Shown here: positions 34,882-43,643 of the stretch, one piece after another
Layout of the letters: each line of letters starts with the position of its first letter
How positions within the stretch are numbered: the stretch's first letter is position 1
Origin: Streptomyces sp. NBC_01591
GTDB lineage: Bacteria > Actinomycetota > Actinomycetes > Streptomycetales > Streptomycetaceae
DNA: 64,000 nucleotides
Assembly: GCF_035918155.1 (NCBI RefSeq)
Contig: NZ_CP109327.1
Coordinates: 4,588,001-4,652,000, forward strand
Direction of reading: 5' to 3'
Notes under the pieces: model-generated
Database searches by the model: none
The model's input: the letters and a program-made list of their open reading frames with translations, nothing else
Told to the model about the DNA's origin: nothing
Translations under genes and position numbers: made by a program

Positions 34882-35564
34882 TCATCGGTGGAGCGGCGTG
34901 ACTGACTGCGGCGTGGTGAATTCGGCGGCATTCACGTCCACCGGTTCCGGTTCCCGCCGGGCCGGCAGCCGGGTCGCCAGAACGGCCGCCGGGAGCATCA
35001 CTCCGGTCGCCGACCAGAAGACCACGTTTCGTCGAGGAGACGAAGGCGTCCAGCGCCTGCTGGTGGGCGTGGCCGGTCAGGCGGCCGATGGTGCTGGTCG
35101 TGCCGCCGGGACCGCGGTCCGCGTAGACCCGGCTGAGGACGGTGCCGAAGTGAGCGGCGCCCAGTGCACCGCCGAGGGTCTGGAAGAACCGGACGCCCGT
35201 GGTGGCCACGCCCAACTGCTCGGCCGGCGCGGTGTCCTGGACCAACTGGATCAGCTGGCCGATGAGCTGTCCGAAGCCGGCCCCCATCAGCAGCAGCGCG
35301 GCGCGGACCGTCCAGAAGCTGGTGTCCGTGGAGAGCGTGGCGAGCAGGGCCAGGGCGGCGGACGCGCAGACGGTACCGCTGACCACGAAGGTCTTCTGCG
35401 ACCAGCCGACCGCGGCCGGCTTGCCGGAGAGCAGGCCGACGGCGCACGGTCGCCGACGAAACGATGTCCGTGTCGAGCACGGCCAGCAGGATCGTGGCGA
35501 TGCAGAGCACGAATCCGATGAAGCGCTGACGGTCGGTCATGACGGTGGGGCTGATTGCGGACAT
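34882..35564 (-). pseudogene. DHA2-type MFS efflux pump with large internal deletion and frameshifts
   Basis: From ATG 35564, with GGAGGGGAG upstream, the first membrane helix is intact (FIGFVLCIATILLAVLDTDI) and ends in the DHA2 motif-C-like VSSATV. The sequence then jumps, in another frame, to the last third of the transporter (LLLMGAGFGQLIGQLIQLVQ, GVATTGVRFFQTLGGALGAA). A third frame carries the end (VMLPAAVLATRLPARREPEP). About nine of fourteen helices are gone. It is divergent from the TetR gene at 35685, whose former target it probably was. Confidence 0.8.
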
Positions 35565-35684
35565 GGCGGGGCTCCCCTCCGGAGCGGCGCTGGCGCCGCT
35601 GTGGTCGGGCACCACCATGCCCAAGAAAATGTATCGAGTCAAGAATTAATCTGGGATCAACATTCATCCTGGTACAGTGATGCC

Positions 35685-36323
35685 ATGACCGAGGGGATGA
35701 GCCTGCGCGAGCGCAAGAAGCTCCAGACGCGACACCGCCTGCTGGCCGCGGCCACCGAGCTCTTCGCCGAGCGCGGCTTCGACAAGGTCTCGGTCGCCGA
35801 GATCGCGGAGGCGGCCGAGGTGTCGAAGATGACTGTCTTCAACTACTTCGCCGGCAAGGAGGACTTGGTCCTCGCCCCCATGGAGGAGCACATCGGCGAT
35901 GTCGCGCGCGCGGTACGGGACCGGGCCCCCGGCGAGTCCGCCCTGGCCGCCGTGCGTGGACAGTTCCTGGCCGGCGTCGAGCGCCGCGATCCCTCGGTCG
36001 GGATGAGCGACGAGCCGGTGGTGCTCGGGGTGCGCCGGCTGATCATGGAGACCCCGGCGCTGCTCACCCGGGCCCACGCGTTCTCCATGCGCTCCTTCGA
36101 CCTGCTCGCCGAAGTGCTGATCGAGGAGGGGGAGGAGCCGTCCATCGCCCGGATCGCGGCCACCCAGCTGATCGGCACCCGCAACGCCCTCATATTCGCG
36201 AACCAGTTGCGGCTGCTGGAGGGGGAGCCGGCGGACGCGATCGCGCCGGAGGCCGTCGCGCTCGCCGAGCGCGGTTTCGGCCTGCTCGCCAACGGTCTGG
36301 CCGACTTCGCGACCCGGTCCTGA
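35685..36323 (+). CDS. TetR-family regulator of a lost efflux pump
   Basis: The 212-residue protein starts at ATG 35685 (TEGMSLRERKKLQTRHRLLA). The helix-turn-helix is intact: LFAERGFDKVSVAEIAEAAE and VSKMTVFNYFAGKEDLVLAP. The ligand-binding half has RRLIMETPALLTRAHAFSMR and a TetR_C-like end (IARIAATQLIGTRNALIFAN). It faces the broken DHA2 gene across 120 bases, the classical repressor/pump layout. The AT-richer stretch 35628-35680 is the expected operator. Its stop codon lies in the first unit of a tandem repeat. Confidence 0.88.
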   Translation: MTEGMSLRERKKLQTRHRLLAAATELFAERGFDKVSVAEIAEAAEVSKMTVFNYFAGKEDLVLAPMEEHIGDVARAVRDRAPGESALAAVRGQFLAGVERRDPSVGMSDEPVVLGVRRLIMETPALLTRAHAFSMRSFDLLAEVLIEEGEEPSIARIAATQLIGTRNALIFANQLRLLEGEPADAIAPEAVALAERGFGLLANGLADFATRS

Positions 36324-36379
36324 GGCGACCCGGGTCCTGAGGCGACCTGGTCCTGAGGCGACCTGGTCCTGAGCCGACC
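36316..36379 (+). repeat. Four tandem copies of a 15-base unit at the TetR stop
   Basis: GGTCCTGAGGCGACC occurs at 36316, 36333 and 36349, and with one change at 36365, giving periods of 17, 16 and 16 bases. The first copy contains the TGA of the TetR gene, so copy-number change leaves the protein intact. It is likely a slippage repeat. Confidence 0.85.
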
Positions 36380-36424
36380 TGGGCTGTCCGCCGTGTCCGC
36401 CGGGCAGGCCTTAGGCTCCCGGAC

Positions 36425-37225
36425 ATGCCGCCGTCCCAGAAACGTGCCCGCCGCTACGACCCGGTCAGGACCCGCAGCGCGGTCCTGGCGCAGTTCGCCC
36501 ATGTCCGAGAAGCCGTCCGCGCCCTGACGCCCGGACAGCTCGCGCTGCCGACCCGGCTCGGCGACTGGACCGTGCGCGAACTGGCCGTACATCTGACCAT
36601 GGTGCTCTCGAGCGTCACCCGGAATCTGGAGCTGCCACAACCCGCTGCGGCGAAGCCGGATCTGACGCTCGTCGAGTGGCCGTTCGCGACCGCGGACCGG
36701 GCCGCGGACATCGCGGACGACACCAGGGCGCTCGCCGTGGACCGCCCCGACCTGGACGCGCTGTACGGGGAGGTCGCGGAGCAGTTCGAGGAGCTGGTGC
36801 CCGGGGCCGGCGACGAGCGGCTGCTGCCGACGCGGGTCGGAGCGATGCGGCTGGCCGACTTCCTCGTCACCCGTACCGTCGAACTCGTCGTGCACACCGA
36901 CGATCTGAACGAGGCGGCCGACCTCGACATCCCGTACGACCGGCAAGCCCTCGCCGCCTGCACCCGGCTGCTCGCCGACGCCCTCGCGGAGAAGGCGCCG
37001 GGCGGCTCGGTCGAGGTGCGGGTCCCGCCGTTCGCCGTCGTCCAGTGCGTGCCGGGCCCCAGGCACACCCGCGGTACGCCGCCCAACGTCGTCGAGACCG
37101 ATCCGCTCACCTGGATCCGGCTCGCCACCGGACGTACGGAGTGGGCGCGGGCGCTCGACGAGGCGAAGGTCGGCGCCAGCGGGGAGCGGGCCGATCTCGC
37201 CGCCCTGCTGCCCCTGATGGGGTGA
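36425..37225 (+). CDS. Maleylpyruvate-isomerase-type mycothiol-dependent enzyme family protein
   Basis: The 266-residue product starts at ATG 36425. The N-terminal MDMPI/DinB-like four-helix domain is visible: LTPGQLALPTRLGDWTVREL with AVHL (first metal His), and FLVTRTVELVVHTDDLNEAA (Glu and His). The C-terminal part (VRVPPFAVVQCVPGPRHTRG, NVVETDPLTWIRLATGRTEW) is the sterol-carrier-like domain common to this group. Such proteins use or bind mycothiol, the actinobacterial thiol; the substrate is unknown. The opening residues KRARRYDP are conserved, as I recall, among Streptomyces orthologues near purF. Confidence 0.85.
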   Translation: MPPSQKRARRYDPVRTRSAVLAQFAHVREAVRALTPGQLALPTRLGDWTVRELAVHLTMVLSSVTRNLELPQPAAAKPDLTLVEWPFATADRAADIADDTRALAVDRPDLDALYGEVAEQFEELVPGAGDERLLPTRVGAMRLADFLVTRTVELVVHTDDLNEAADLDIPYDRQALAACTRLLADALAEKAPGGSVEVRVPPFAVVQCVPGPRHTRGTPPNVVETDPLTWIRLATGRTEWARALDEAKVGASGERADLAALLPLMG

Positions 37226-37261
37226 GGGGAACCGTACGACCGGCCGGACCGTCCCAGGTCC

Positions 37262-38077
37262 ATGCGGAATCAACGGATGGTCGTAGGAGTCATCGCCCTC
37301 CTCGCCCTTGCCGCCTGCGGTACGGAGACGGGGACCGGTTCGGGGTCCGGCGACGGCAGCGGTTCGGTACGGACCGGGCCGCGCCTCACCGGCGTCCACT
37401 GGAGCGTCGATTCGGTGACGGCCGGAGGGCGGAGGACCGAAGCTCCGGACGGCGCCCATGTCGTGATCGACCCCGAGGGCAGAGCCACGGGGAACTTCGG
37501 CTGCAACCACTTCACCGCCGAGACCCGTACGGACGGCGACACGATCACCGTGCGGCAGGCCACGACCACGCAGATGGGCTGCGAGAAGGGCGTCCAGCGG
37601 TTCGAGACGGCCATGTCCCGCGCGTTCAGCGGTGAACTCACCGCCGCCGTCACGGGCAGGACCCTGACCCTGACCACGGAGGCCGGCGACGCCATCGCCC
37701 TCACCTCGGAGCCCCCGGCCCCGCTCACCGGCACCACCTGGACCGTCACCTCCCTGGTGTCCGGCTCGACCGCCTCGTCGCTGCCCTCGGGTACGGAACA
37801 GAAGGCGCGGCTGAGCTTCGGCAAGGACGGCTCCGTACGGGGCACTCTCGGCTGCAACTCGTTCCGCGGCAACGTGACAGTCACCGGCTCCACTGTCACG
37901 TTCGGCCGGATCACCAGCACCAGGATGATGTGCCCGGATCCTCTGATGAAGCTGGAGCGTGCCCTGCTGGCGATCCTGGACGGGAGGACGACATACCGGA
38001 TCGACCACCGCACGCTGTCCCTCACCGCGGCGAACGGCGAGGGCCTCGGCGCGGCGGCCCCGGCACCCGGAAAATGA
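37262..38077 (+). CDS. META-domain lipoprotein with two repeats
   Basis: The 271-residue product starts at ATG 37262. The signal peptide ends in a lipobox (LLALAAC, Cys19). Two META/HslJ-like domains follow. The first has TGVHWSVDSVTAGG and ATGNFGCNHFTAETR with a Cys pair closing at MGCEKG. The second has GTTWTVTSLVSG and RGTLGCNSFRGNVTV with MMCPD. Each domain has the W...GCN...C pattern. The protein should be anchored outside the membrane; HslJ relatives are linked to stress or motility, and the role here is open. It is 36 bases after the MDMPI gene, possibly co-transcribed. Confidence 0.87.
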   Translation: MRNQRMVVGVIALLALAACGTETGTGSGSGDGSGSVRTGPRLTGVHWSVDSVTAGGRRTEAPDGAHVVIDPEGRATGNFGCNHFTAETRTDGDTITVRQATTTQMGCEKGVQRFETAMSRAFSGELTAAVTGRTLTLTTEAGDAIALTSEPPAPLTGTTWTVTSLVSGSTASSLPSGTEQKARLSFGKDGSVRGTLGCNSFRGNVTVTGSTVTFGRITSTRMMCPDPLMKLERALLAILDGRTTYRIDHRTLSLTAANGEGLGAAAPAPGK

Positions 38078-38104
38078 GACCCAGGATCTGAATCAGGGCG
38101 TGAC

Positions 38105-38302
38105 TCAGGCCCCCGTCGGGTACGGCAGCAGTCCCGCGGCGGTCCGCTCCCAGGACGCCCGCAGCTCGGCCGGCAGTTCCGGCTCGGCGGCCGCCCGGTC
38201 GGCCTGTTCGCGCTGGTCACGGGCGAGCTGGAACAGCTGGCCCGTCGGAGGTCGGACACGGTTGTGGCCACGGCGTGCCGACGCGACCACGGCTGTGCGC
38301 AT
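38105..38302 (-). pseudogene. Short minus-strand coding tail, probably a gene remnant
   Basis: The last 45 or so codons (QLFQLARDQREQADRAAAEP, ELRASWERTAAGLLPYPTGA) have the strong third-position GC and helical pattern of real coding DNA. The frame opens only at 38302, in Arg-rich sequence without a ribosome site. I do not recognise the family. It may be a truncated gene, or a small ORF transcribed towards the META gene. Confidence 0.4.
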
Positions 38303-38663
38303 GGCTGTGGACGGGCGAGGGGTGCGAGAGCGGGCGGACCGGCGCGCGGCGGAGGGCCGAAAGCCGCGTCAGCCAACGAGCAGACGACGGGGAAACGCGG
38401 AAGCGAAGGGCAGCCGAAAGCGCGCCGGTGGAATCAGGCGCAGCGACAGATGGCGCTCGCGACACGTCCCAGATCGACGTGGCGGCGCTCCACGAGCGTG
38501 ACCGAGCGGTCACCGAGGGGCCGGGGCTGCATGGTGCTGGAGCCTGCCAACCGGCCATGCGCCTGTCAACGGCGGTCTCGTACTGCGGACCTCTGGACCC
38601 GGCCGCCGGGCAGCATCGCCGGAACCCCAGGGTTCCGGAAGGCCGCATCCCGGGCATCCCGGT
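38303..38663. other. Gene-poor interval upstream of purF
   Basis: Several frames are open here on both strands because of base composition, but none has a recognisable motif, a ribosome site or consistently coding codon use. It adjoins two doubtful short ORFs and may be decayed sequence. Confidence 0.4.
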
Positions 38664-38852
38664 GTGAGGCTCGCCACGAAACGCGCGTTCGGTCGGGCTT
38701 CGCGCCGGGCCGCCGACCGCCTCACCGAGCGCCACCATCCGGCCCGGCGGACTCCCCGGCCCGAGTGGCCGGAACCCGACGGTAACCGGGTGCTGATCCG
38801 GGCGGCCGCCGCCCTGTGGCCCGATCCGCACCCCGTCACGACCCGAGGATGA
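38664..38852 (+). CDS. Possible small Arg-rich protein, 62 aa
   Basis: The frame starts at GTG 38664 (RLATKRAFGRASRRAADRLT) and ends with LIRAAAALWPDPHPVTTRG at 38852, about 115 bases before purF. Third codon positions are mostly G or C, as in real genes here. The product is basic and matches no family I recognise. There is no strong ribosome site. I give it low confidence. Confidence 0.35.
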   Translation: MRLATKRAFGRASRRAADRLTERHHPARRTPRPEWPEPDGNRVLIRAAAALWPDPHPVTTRG

Positions 38853-38969
38853 TCACTCCCCGTGACCGTCCGAAGCGCCTTGCGGACCACCCCTGGGAGC
38901 GCTTCCCCGGTGGTCCGGCCCGGTATCCCGAATTCGGACCAGTGGTCGATCTCGCCTACACTCGGTGGC

Positions 38970-40496
38970 GTGCCTCGTGGTGATGGACGACTCAACCACG
39001 ACCTGCTCCCCGGAGAGAAGGGCCCCCAGGACGCTTGCGGCGTCTTCGGTGTCTGGGCTCCGGGCGAAGAGGTCGCCAAGCTCACCTATTTCGGACTGTA
39101 TGCCCTGCAGCACCGTGGACAGGAGTCCGCGGGCATCGCAGTGAGCAACGGGTCCCAGATCCTGGTCTTCAAGGACATGGGACTGGTCTCGCAGGTCTTC
39201 GACGAAACGTCTCTGGGATCTCTCCAGGGCCATATCGCGGTCGGTCATGCCCGCTACTCCACCACCGGTGCCTCGGTGTGGGAGAACGCGCAGCCGACGT
39301 TCCGTGCGACCGCGCACGGCTCGATCGCCCTGGGTCACAACGGCAATCTGGTCAATACGGCCCAGCTCGCCGAGATGGTCGCCGACCTTCCTCGCAAGGA
39401 CGGCCGCGCCACCCAGGTCGCCGCGACGAACGACACCGATCTGGTGACCGCGCTGCTCGCCGGCCAGACCGATGAGGACGGCAAGCCGCTCACCATCGAG
39501 GAGGCCGCCGCGAAGGTGCTTCCCGATGTGAGGGGCGCCTTCTCCCTCGTCTTCATGGATGAGCACACCCTTTACGCCGCCCGTGACCCGCAGGGCATCC
39601 GCCCGCTGGTCCTCGGCCGGCTGGAGCGCGGCTGGGTGGTGGCTTCCGAGTCCGCCGCCCTCGACATCTGCGGTGCCAGCTTCGTCCGCGAGATCGAGCC
39701 GGGCGAGCTCGTCGCCATCGACGAGAACGGCCTGCGCACCTCGCGGTTCGCGGAAGCGAAGCCCAAGGGCTGTGTCTTCGAGTACGTCTATCTGGCCCGC
39801 CCCGACACCGACATCGCCGGGCGCAACGTCTACCTCTCCCGGGTGGAGATGGGCCGCAAGCTGGCCGCCGAGGCCCCGGTCGAGGCCGATCTGGTCATAG
39901 CGACCCCGGAGTCCGGCACCCCCGCCGCCATCGGTTACGCGGAGGCCAGCGGCATCCCGTTCGGCGCCGGACTGGTGAAGAACGCCTACGTCGGCCGGAC
40001 CTTCATCCAGCCGTCCCAGACCATTCGGCAGCTGGGCATCCGCCTCAAGCTGAACCCGCTCAAGGAAGTCATCAAGGGCAAGCGCCTGGTGGTCGTCGAC
40101 GACTCGATCGTCCGCGGCAACACCCAGCGCGCACTGGTCCGGATGCTCCGAGAGGCCGGTGCCGCCGAGATCCACATCCGGATCTCGTCCCCGCCGGTGA
40201 AATGGCCCTGCTTCTTCGGTATCGACTTCGCGACGCGTGCCGAGCTCATCGCCAACGGCATGACGGTCGACGAGATCTCCACGTCGATGGGCGCGGACTC
40301 GCTCGCGTACATCTCGCTCGACGCGATGGTCGAGGCGACGACGATCGCCAAGCCGAACCTGTGCCGCGCCTGCTTCGACGGTGAGTACCCCATGGAGCTC
40401 CCGGACCCGGAGCTGCTCGGCAAGCAGCTGCTGGAGACCGAGCTGGCGGCAGGCCCTGCGGCGACCGCCGCGGCCGACGCACTGCGTCGTCCGTGA
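38970..40496 (+). CDS. purF: Amidophosphoribosyltransferase
   Basis: First committed enzyme of purine synthesis (PRPP + glutamine to phosphoribosylamine). I chose GTG 38970 (PRGDGRLNHDLLPGEKGPQD), the start I recall for Streptomyces PurF; the frame extends further upstream without a site. The propeptide is removed to expose the catalytic Cys in DACGVFGVWAPGEEVAKLTY. The glutaminase domain shows LQHRGQESAGIAVSNGSQI and GHARYSTTGASVWENAQPTF. The PRPP loop is RLVVVDDSIVRGNTQRALV. It runs with purM 60 bases downstream. Confidence 0.97.
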   Translation: MPRGDGRLNHDLLPGEKGPQDACGVFGVWAPGEEVAKLTYFGLYALQHRGQESAGIAVSNGSQILVFKDMGLVSQVFDETSLGSLQGHIAVGHARYSTTGASVWENAQPTFRATAHGSIALGHNGNLVNTAQLAEMVADLPRKDGRATQVAATNDTDLVTALLAGQTDEDGKPLTIEEAAAKVLPDVRGAFSLVFMDEHTLYAARDPQGIRPLVLGRLERGWVVASESAALDICGASFVREIEPGELVAIDENGLRTSRFAEAKPKGCVFEYVYLARPDTDIAGRNVYLSRVEMGRKLAAEAPVEADLVIATPESGTPAAIGYAEASGIPFGAGLVKNAYVGRTFIQPSQTIRQLGIRLKLNPLKEVIKGKRLVVVDDSIVRGNTQRALVRMLREAGAAEIHIRISSPPVKWPCFFGIDFATRAELIANGMTVDEISTSMGADSLAYISLDAMVEATTIAKPNLCRACFDGEYPMELPDPELLGKQLLETELAAGPAATAAADALRRP

Positions 40497-40556
40497 CGGC
40501 ACAGCCGTACACCTCTGGCCACCAGCCCCGTATTTCCACACGAAAGATCCCAGGCA

Positions 40557-41630
40557 ATGTCTGAGACAACAGGTGCTTCCTACGCGGCAGCGGGCGTCGA
40601 CATCGAGGCCGGCGACCGCGCCGTCGAGCTGATGAAGGAGTGGGTGAAGAAGACGCAGCGCCCCGAGGTCGCGGGCCTCGGCGGCCTCGGCGGCTTCGCC
40701 GGGCTCTTCGACGCCTCGGCCCTCAAGCGCTACGAGCGTCCGCTGCTCGCCTCCGCCACCGACGGCGTCGGCACGAAGGTCGACCTCGCCCGCAAGATGG
40801 GCGTGTACGACACCATCGGCCACGACCTCGTCGGCATGGTCGTCGACGACCTGGTCGTCTGCGGCGCCGAGCCGCTCTTCATGACCGACTACATCTGCGT
40901 CGGCAAGGTGCACCCCGAGCGTGTCGCGGCCATCGTGAAGGGCATCGCCGAGGGCTGTGTCCTCGCGGGCTGTTCCCTGGTCGGCGGCGAGACCGCCGAG
41001 CACCCCGGCCTCCTCGGCCCCGACGACTTCGATGTCGCCGGCGCCGGCACGGGCGTGGTCGAGGCCGACCGGCTGCTGGGCCCGGACCGTATCCGTAAGG
41101 GTGACGTGGTGATCGCCATGGCGTCGTCCGGTCTTCACTCCAACGGGTACTCGCTCGTCCGGCACGTGGTCTTCGACCGGGCCGGCTGGTCGCTGGACCG
41201 GCAGGTCGAGGAGTTCGGCCGCACGCTCGGCGAGGAGCTCCTGGAGCCCACCAAGATTTACTCGCTGGACTGCCTGGCGCTCACCCGCACGACCGAGGTG
41301 CACGGCTTCAGCCACGTCACCGGCGGCGGCCTGGCCAACAACCTGGCCCGGGTCATCCCGGACGGTCTGCACGCCAGGGTCGACCGCTCCACCTGGGCGC
41401 CCGGCGCGGTCTTCGACCTGGTCGGCCGGACGGGACAGGTCGAGCAGCTGGAGCTGGAGAAGACGCTGAACATGGGCGTCGGCATGATCGCGATCGTCCC
41501 GGCCGAGTCCGTGGACGTGGCACTGACGACGCTGGCCGACCGCGGGGTCGAGTCCTGGGTCGCGGGCGAGATCACCGAGCGCGGGGCACACACCTCGGGC
41601 GCGGAGCTCGTCGGCGGGTACGCGCGATAG
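40557..41630 (+). CDS. purM: Phosphoribosylformylglycinamidine cyclo-ligase
   Basis: AIR synthetase, closing FGAM to AIR with ATP. The 357-residue product starts at ATG 40557 (SETTGASYAAAGVDIEAGDR). Signature segments are LLASATDGVGTKVDLARKMG, DTIGHDLVGMVVDDLVVCGA, CSLVGGETAEHPGLL and VTGGGLANNLARVIPDGLHA. The length is normal. It follows purF closely, so the two are probably one transcript. Confidence 0.97.
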   Translation: MSETTGASYAAAGVDIEAGDRAVELMKEWVKKTQRPEVAGLGGLGGFAGLFDASALKRYERPLLASATDGVGTKVDLARKMGVYDTIGHDLVGMVVDDLVVCGAEPLFMTDYICVGKVHPERVAAIVKGIAEGCVLAGCSLVGGETAEHPGLLGPDDFDVAGAGTGVVEADRLLGPDRIRKGDVVIAMASSGLHSNGYSLVRHVVFDRAGWSLDRQVEEFGRTLGEELLEPTKIYSLDCLALTRTTEVHGFSHVTGGGLANNLARVIPDGLHARVDRSTWAPGAVFDLVGRTGQVEQLELEKTLNMGVGMIAIVPAESVDVALTTLADRGVESWVAGEITERGAHTSGAELVGGYAR

Positions 41631-41818
41631 ACACGGGGCGGGCACACCGGGGCGACCCGGTGGCTGCCACGTCCTCGGCCGCCGGAATTCCAGCAGTTCC
41701 GGCGGTCGGGGAGAAGCCTCGGGGAAACCGGATGCCGCACGATCGGCCGGACCGGGCCGGGACAGCACAGAACCCGGTCCGGGACAGGCCCGGACCGGGT
41801 TGATGTGTCAGCGCGAGG

Positions 41819-42073
41819 TCAAGCGCCGCGGCGCTGTGACGACGGACCGGACTTGTCGTCCTCGTCCTCGTCCTCGTCGTTGTACAGATCCGCGTACTGT
41901 GCGTACGGGTCATCTTCCTCGTCGTCGTCCTCGAACGGCTCTGCGTTCGGTGGTTGACTCGAAGGCGATGCGCCCAGCTCATTGGCCAGACGCGACAGGT
42001 CAGTCCCGCCGCTGCTGTACTTCAGCTGGCGGGCGACCTTTGTCTGCTTGGCCTTTGCCCGGCCGCGCCCCAT
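41819..42073 (-). CDS. DUF3073 family protein
   Basis: The 84-residue actinobacterial protein starts at ATG 42073 (GRGRAKAKQTKVARQLKYSS), the highly conserved basic head of DUF3073. It continues with GGTDLSRLANELGAS and a very acidic tail (EPFEDDDEEDDPYAQYADLY). The upstream in-frame extension to 42130 is not family-like. The function is unknown. A location beside purM and valine dehydrogenase is usual for Streptomyces, from memory. Confidence 0.92.
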   Translation of the reverse strand: MGRGRAKAKQTKVARQLKYSSGGTDLSRLANELGASPSSQPPNAEPFEDDDEEDDPYAQYADLYNDEDEDEDDKSGPSSQRRGA

Positions 42074-42295
42074 GGCTCGACCCCCTCGGTGACGGGGCTC
42101 GACGGCCCCAGAGTCTTGACACGCGTTCATGTTTCAGGACGGACTCTCGGCTGAGAGACCGTGCCCGTAGGGCTTTAACGGTACCTGCTTCCGCGGCCAT
42201 ACGGTACGCCGCCCGCATCACACGCCCCGGAAGAAGACCGGCGAGAAGCCCCGTCCTCGCTGGTCAACTGCGATTTTAACCTCTTCTTGGCATGC

Positions 42296-42339
42296 GACCC
42301 GCCGACCGGCGTGAGTCTTGTCTCGCCGGTCGGCGGGTC
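42296..42339 (-). terminator. Terminator after valine dehydrogenase gene
   Basis: GACCCGCCGACCGGCG at 42296-42311 and its perfect complement at 42324-42339 enclose a 12-base loop. It lies 47 bases past the stop of the leftward dehydrogenase gene and separates it from DUF3073. Confidence 0.85.
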
Positions 42340-42385
42340 GGCAGGCCACGGGCGGTTCGGACGCGGGGTGACGCGTCCGCCACTG

Positions 42386-43468
42386 TCAGCGGCGGCGCGC
42401 TTCGGCCATCCGCTGCTCGGCGATCCGGTCGGCCGCGGCGGCCGGCGGAATGCCGTCACTCTTCGCACGTGCGAAGATGGCCAGCGTGGTGTCGAAGATC
42501 TTCGACGCCTTGGCCTTGCACCGGTCGAAGTCGAAGCCGTGCAGCTCGTCGGCGACCTGGATGACACCGCCCGCGTTCACCACGTAGTCGGGTGCGTAAA
42601 GGATCGCCCGGTCCGCGAGGTCCTTCTCGACGCCGGGGTGCGCGAGCTGGTTGTTGGCCGCGCCGCACACCACCTTGGCCGTGAGCACCGGAACGGTGTC
42701 GTCGTTCAGCGCACCGCCGAGCGCGCACGGGGCGTAGATGTCGAGGCCCTCGGTACGGATCAGCGCCTCGGTGTCCGCGACGACGGCGACCCCGGGGTGC
42801 TTCTCGGTGATCCGGCGTACGGATTCCTCCCGCACATCCGTGATCACGACCTCCGCACCGTCCGACAGCAGATGCTCGACCAAGTAGTGACCGACCTTGC
42901 CGACCCCGGCGACCCCCACTTTTCGGCCACGCAGCGTCGGGTCGCCCCAGACGTGCTGTGCCGAGGCCCGCATGCCCTGGAAGACACCGAACGCGGTGAG
43001 GACCGAGGAGTCGCCGGCGCCGCCGTTCTCGGGGGAGCGGCCGGTGGCCCAGCGGCACTCGCGGGCGACGACGTCCATGTCGGCGACATAGGTGCCGACG
43101 TCGCAGGCCGTCACGTACCGCCCGCCGAGCGAGGCCACGCACCGGCCGTAGGCCAGCAGCAGTTCCTCCGACTTGATCTGCTCGGGGTCGCCGATGATGA
43201 CGGCCTTGCCGCCGCCGTGGTCGAGACCGGCCATGGCGTTCTTGTACGACATGCCGCGCGAGAGGTTCAGCGCATCCGCGACGGCCTCCTCCTCGGAGGC
43301 GTACGGATAGAAGCGGGTGCCGCCGAGGGCCGGGCCCAGGGCGGTGGAGTGGATGGCGATGACGGCCTTGAGGCCGCTGGCACGGTCCTGGCAGAGCACG
43401 ACTTGCTCGTGGCCCCCCTGTTCCGATTGGAACAGGGTGTGCAGGACGCCGTCGGTCACATCGGTCAC
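42386..43468 (-). CDS. vdh: Valine (branched-chain amino acid) dehydrogenase
   Basis: NAD-dependent Glu/Leu/Phe/Val-dehydrogenase family, about 360 residues. It deaminates valine and other branched-chain amino acids, feeding acyl-CoA precursors for macrolide and fatty-acid synthesis in Streptomyces. I chose GTG 43468 ([20 protein letters not shown]), with GGGAG upstream. The glycine-rich loop with the catalytic Lys is [17 protein letters not shown], the substrate region is [16 protein letters not shown], and the Rossmann motif is [19 protein letters not shown]. It is monocistronic and divergent from the gene at 43644. Confidence 0.93.
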   Translation of the reverse strand: MTDVTDGVLHTLFQSEQGGHEQVVLCQDRASGLKAVIAIHSTALGPALGGTRFYPYASEEEAVADALNLSRGMSYKNAMAGLDHGGGKAVIIGDPEQIKSEELLLAYGRCVASLGGRYVTACDVGTYVADMDVVARECRWATGRSPENGGAGDSSVLTAFGVFQGMRASAQHVWGDPTLRGRKVGVAGVGKVGHYLVEHLLSDGAEVVITDVREESVRRITEKHPGVAVVADTEALIRTEGLDIYAPCALGGALNDDTVPVLTAKVVCGAANNQLAHPGVEKDLADRAILYAPDYVVNAGGVIQVADELHGFDFDRCKAKASKIFDTTLAIFARAKSDGIPPAAAADRIAEQRMAEARRR

Positions 43469-43643
43469 TGTGGTGACTCCCAAGTACGAAGCGGCGAGGA
43501 CCCTCCTGAAGGTGGGGAGGGCCGTGGACCGGCCGGCACGGCCGGTCCGACTGGGCAAGAGCGTAAGTCCTACGCGGACGTAGATCTGTTCCAGTGCCCA
43601 GGATCACCCCCCGGCGGAGTACCGGCGTGACACGATCTGCTGC

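Noticed and set aside
36316..36379. The 15-base tandem repeat as a CRISPR or iteron set
   Set aside because: Units are nearly contiguous with one or two bases between them, so there are no spacers, and there is no replication gene nearby.
38853..41768. A 971-codon minus-strand frame over purF and purM
   Set aside because: Pure shadow of two well-identified purine genes; no motif, no start site, and the codon bias is that of the opposite strand.
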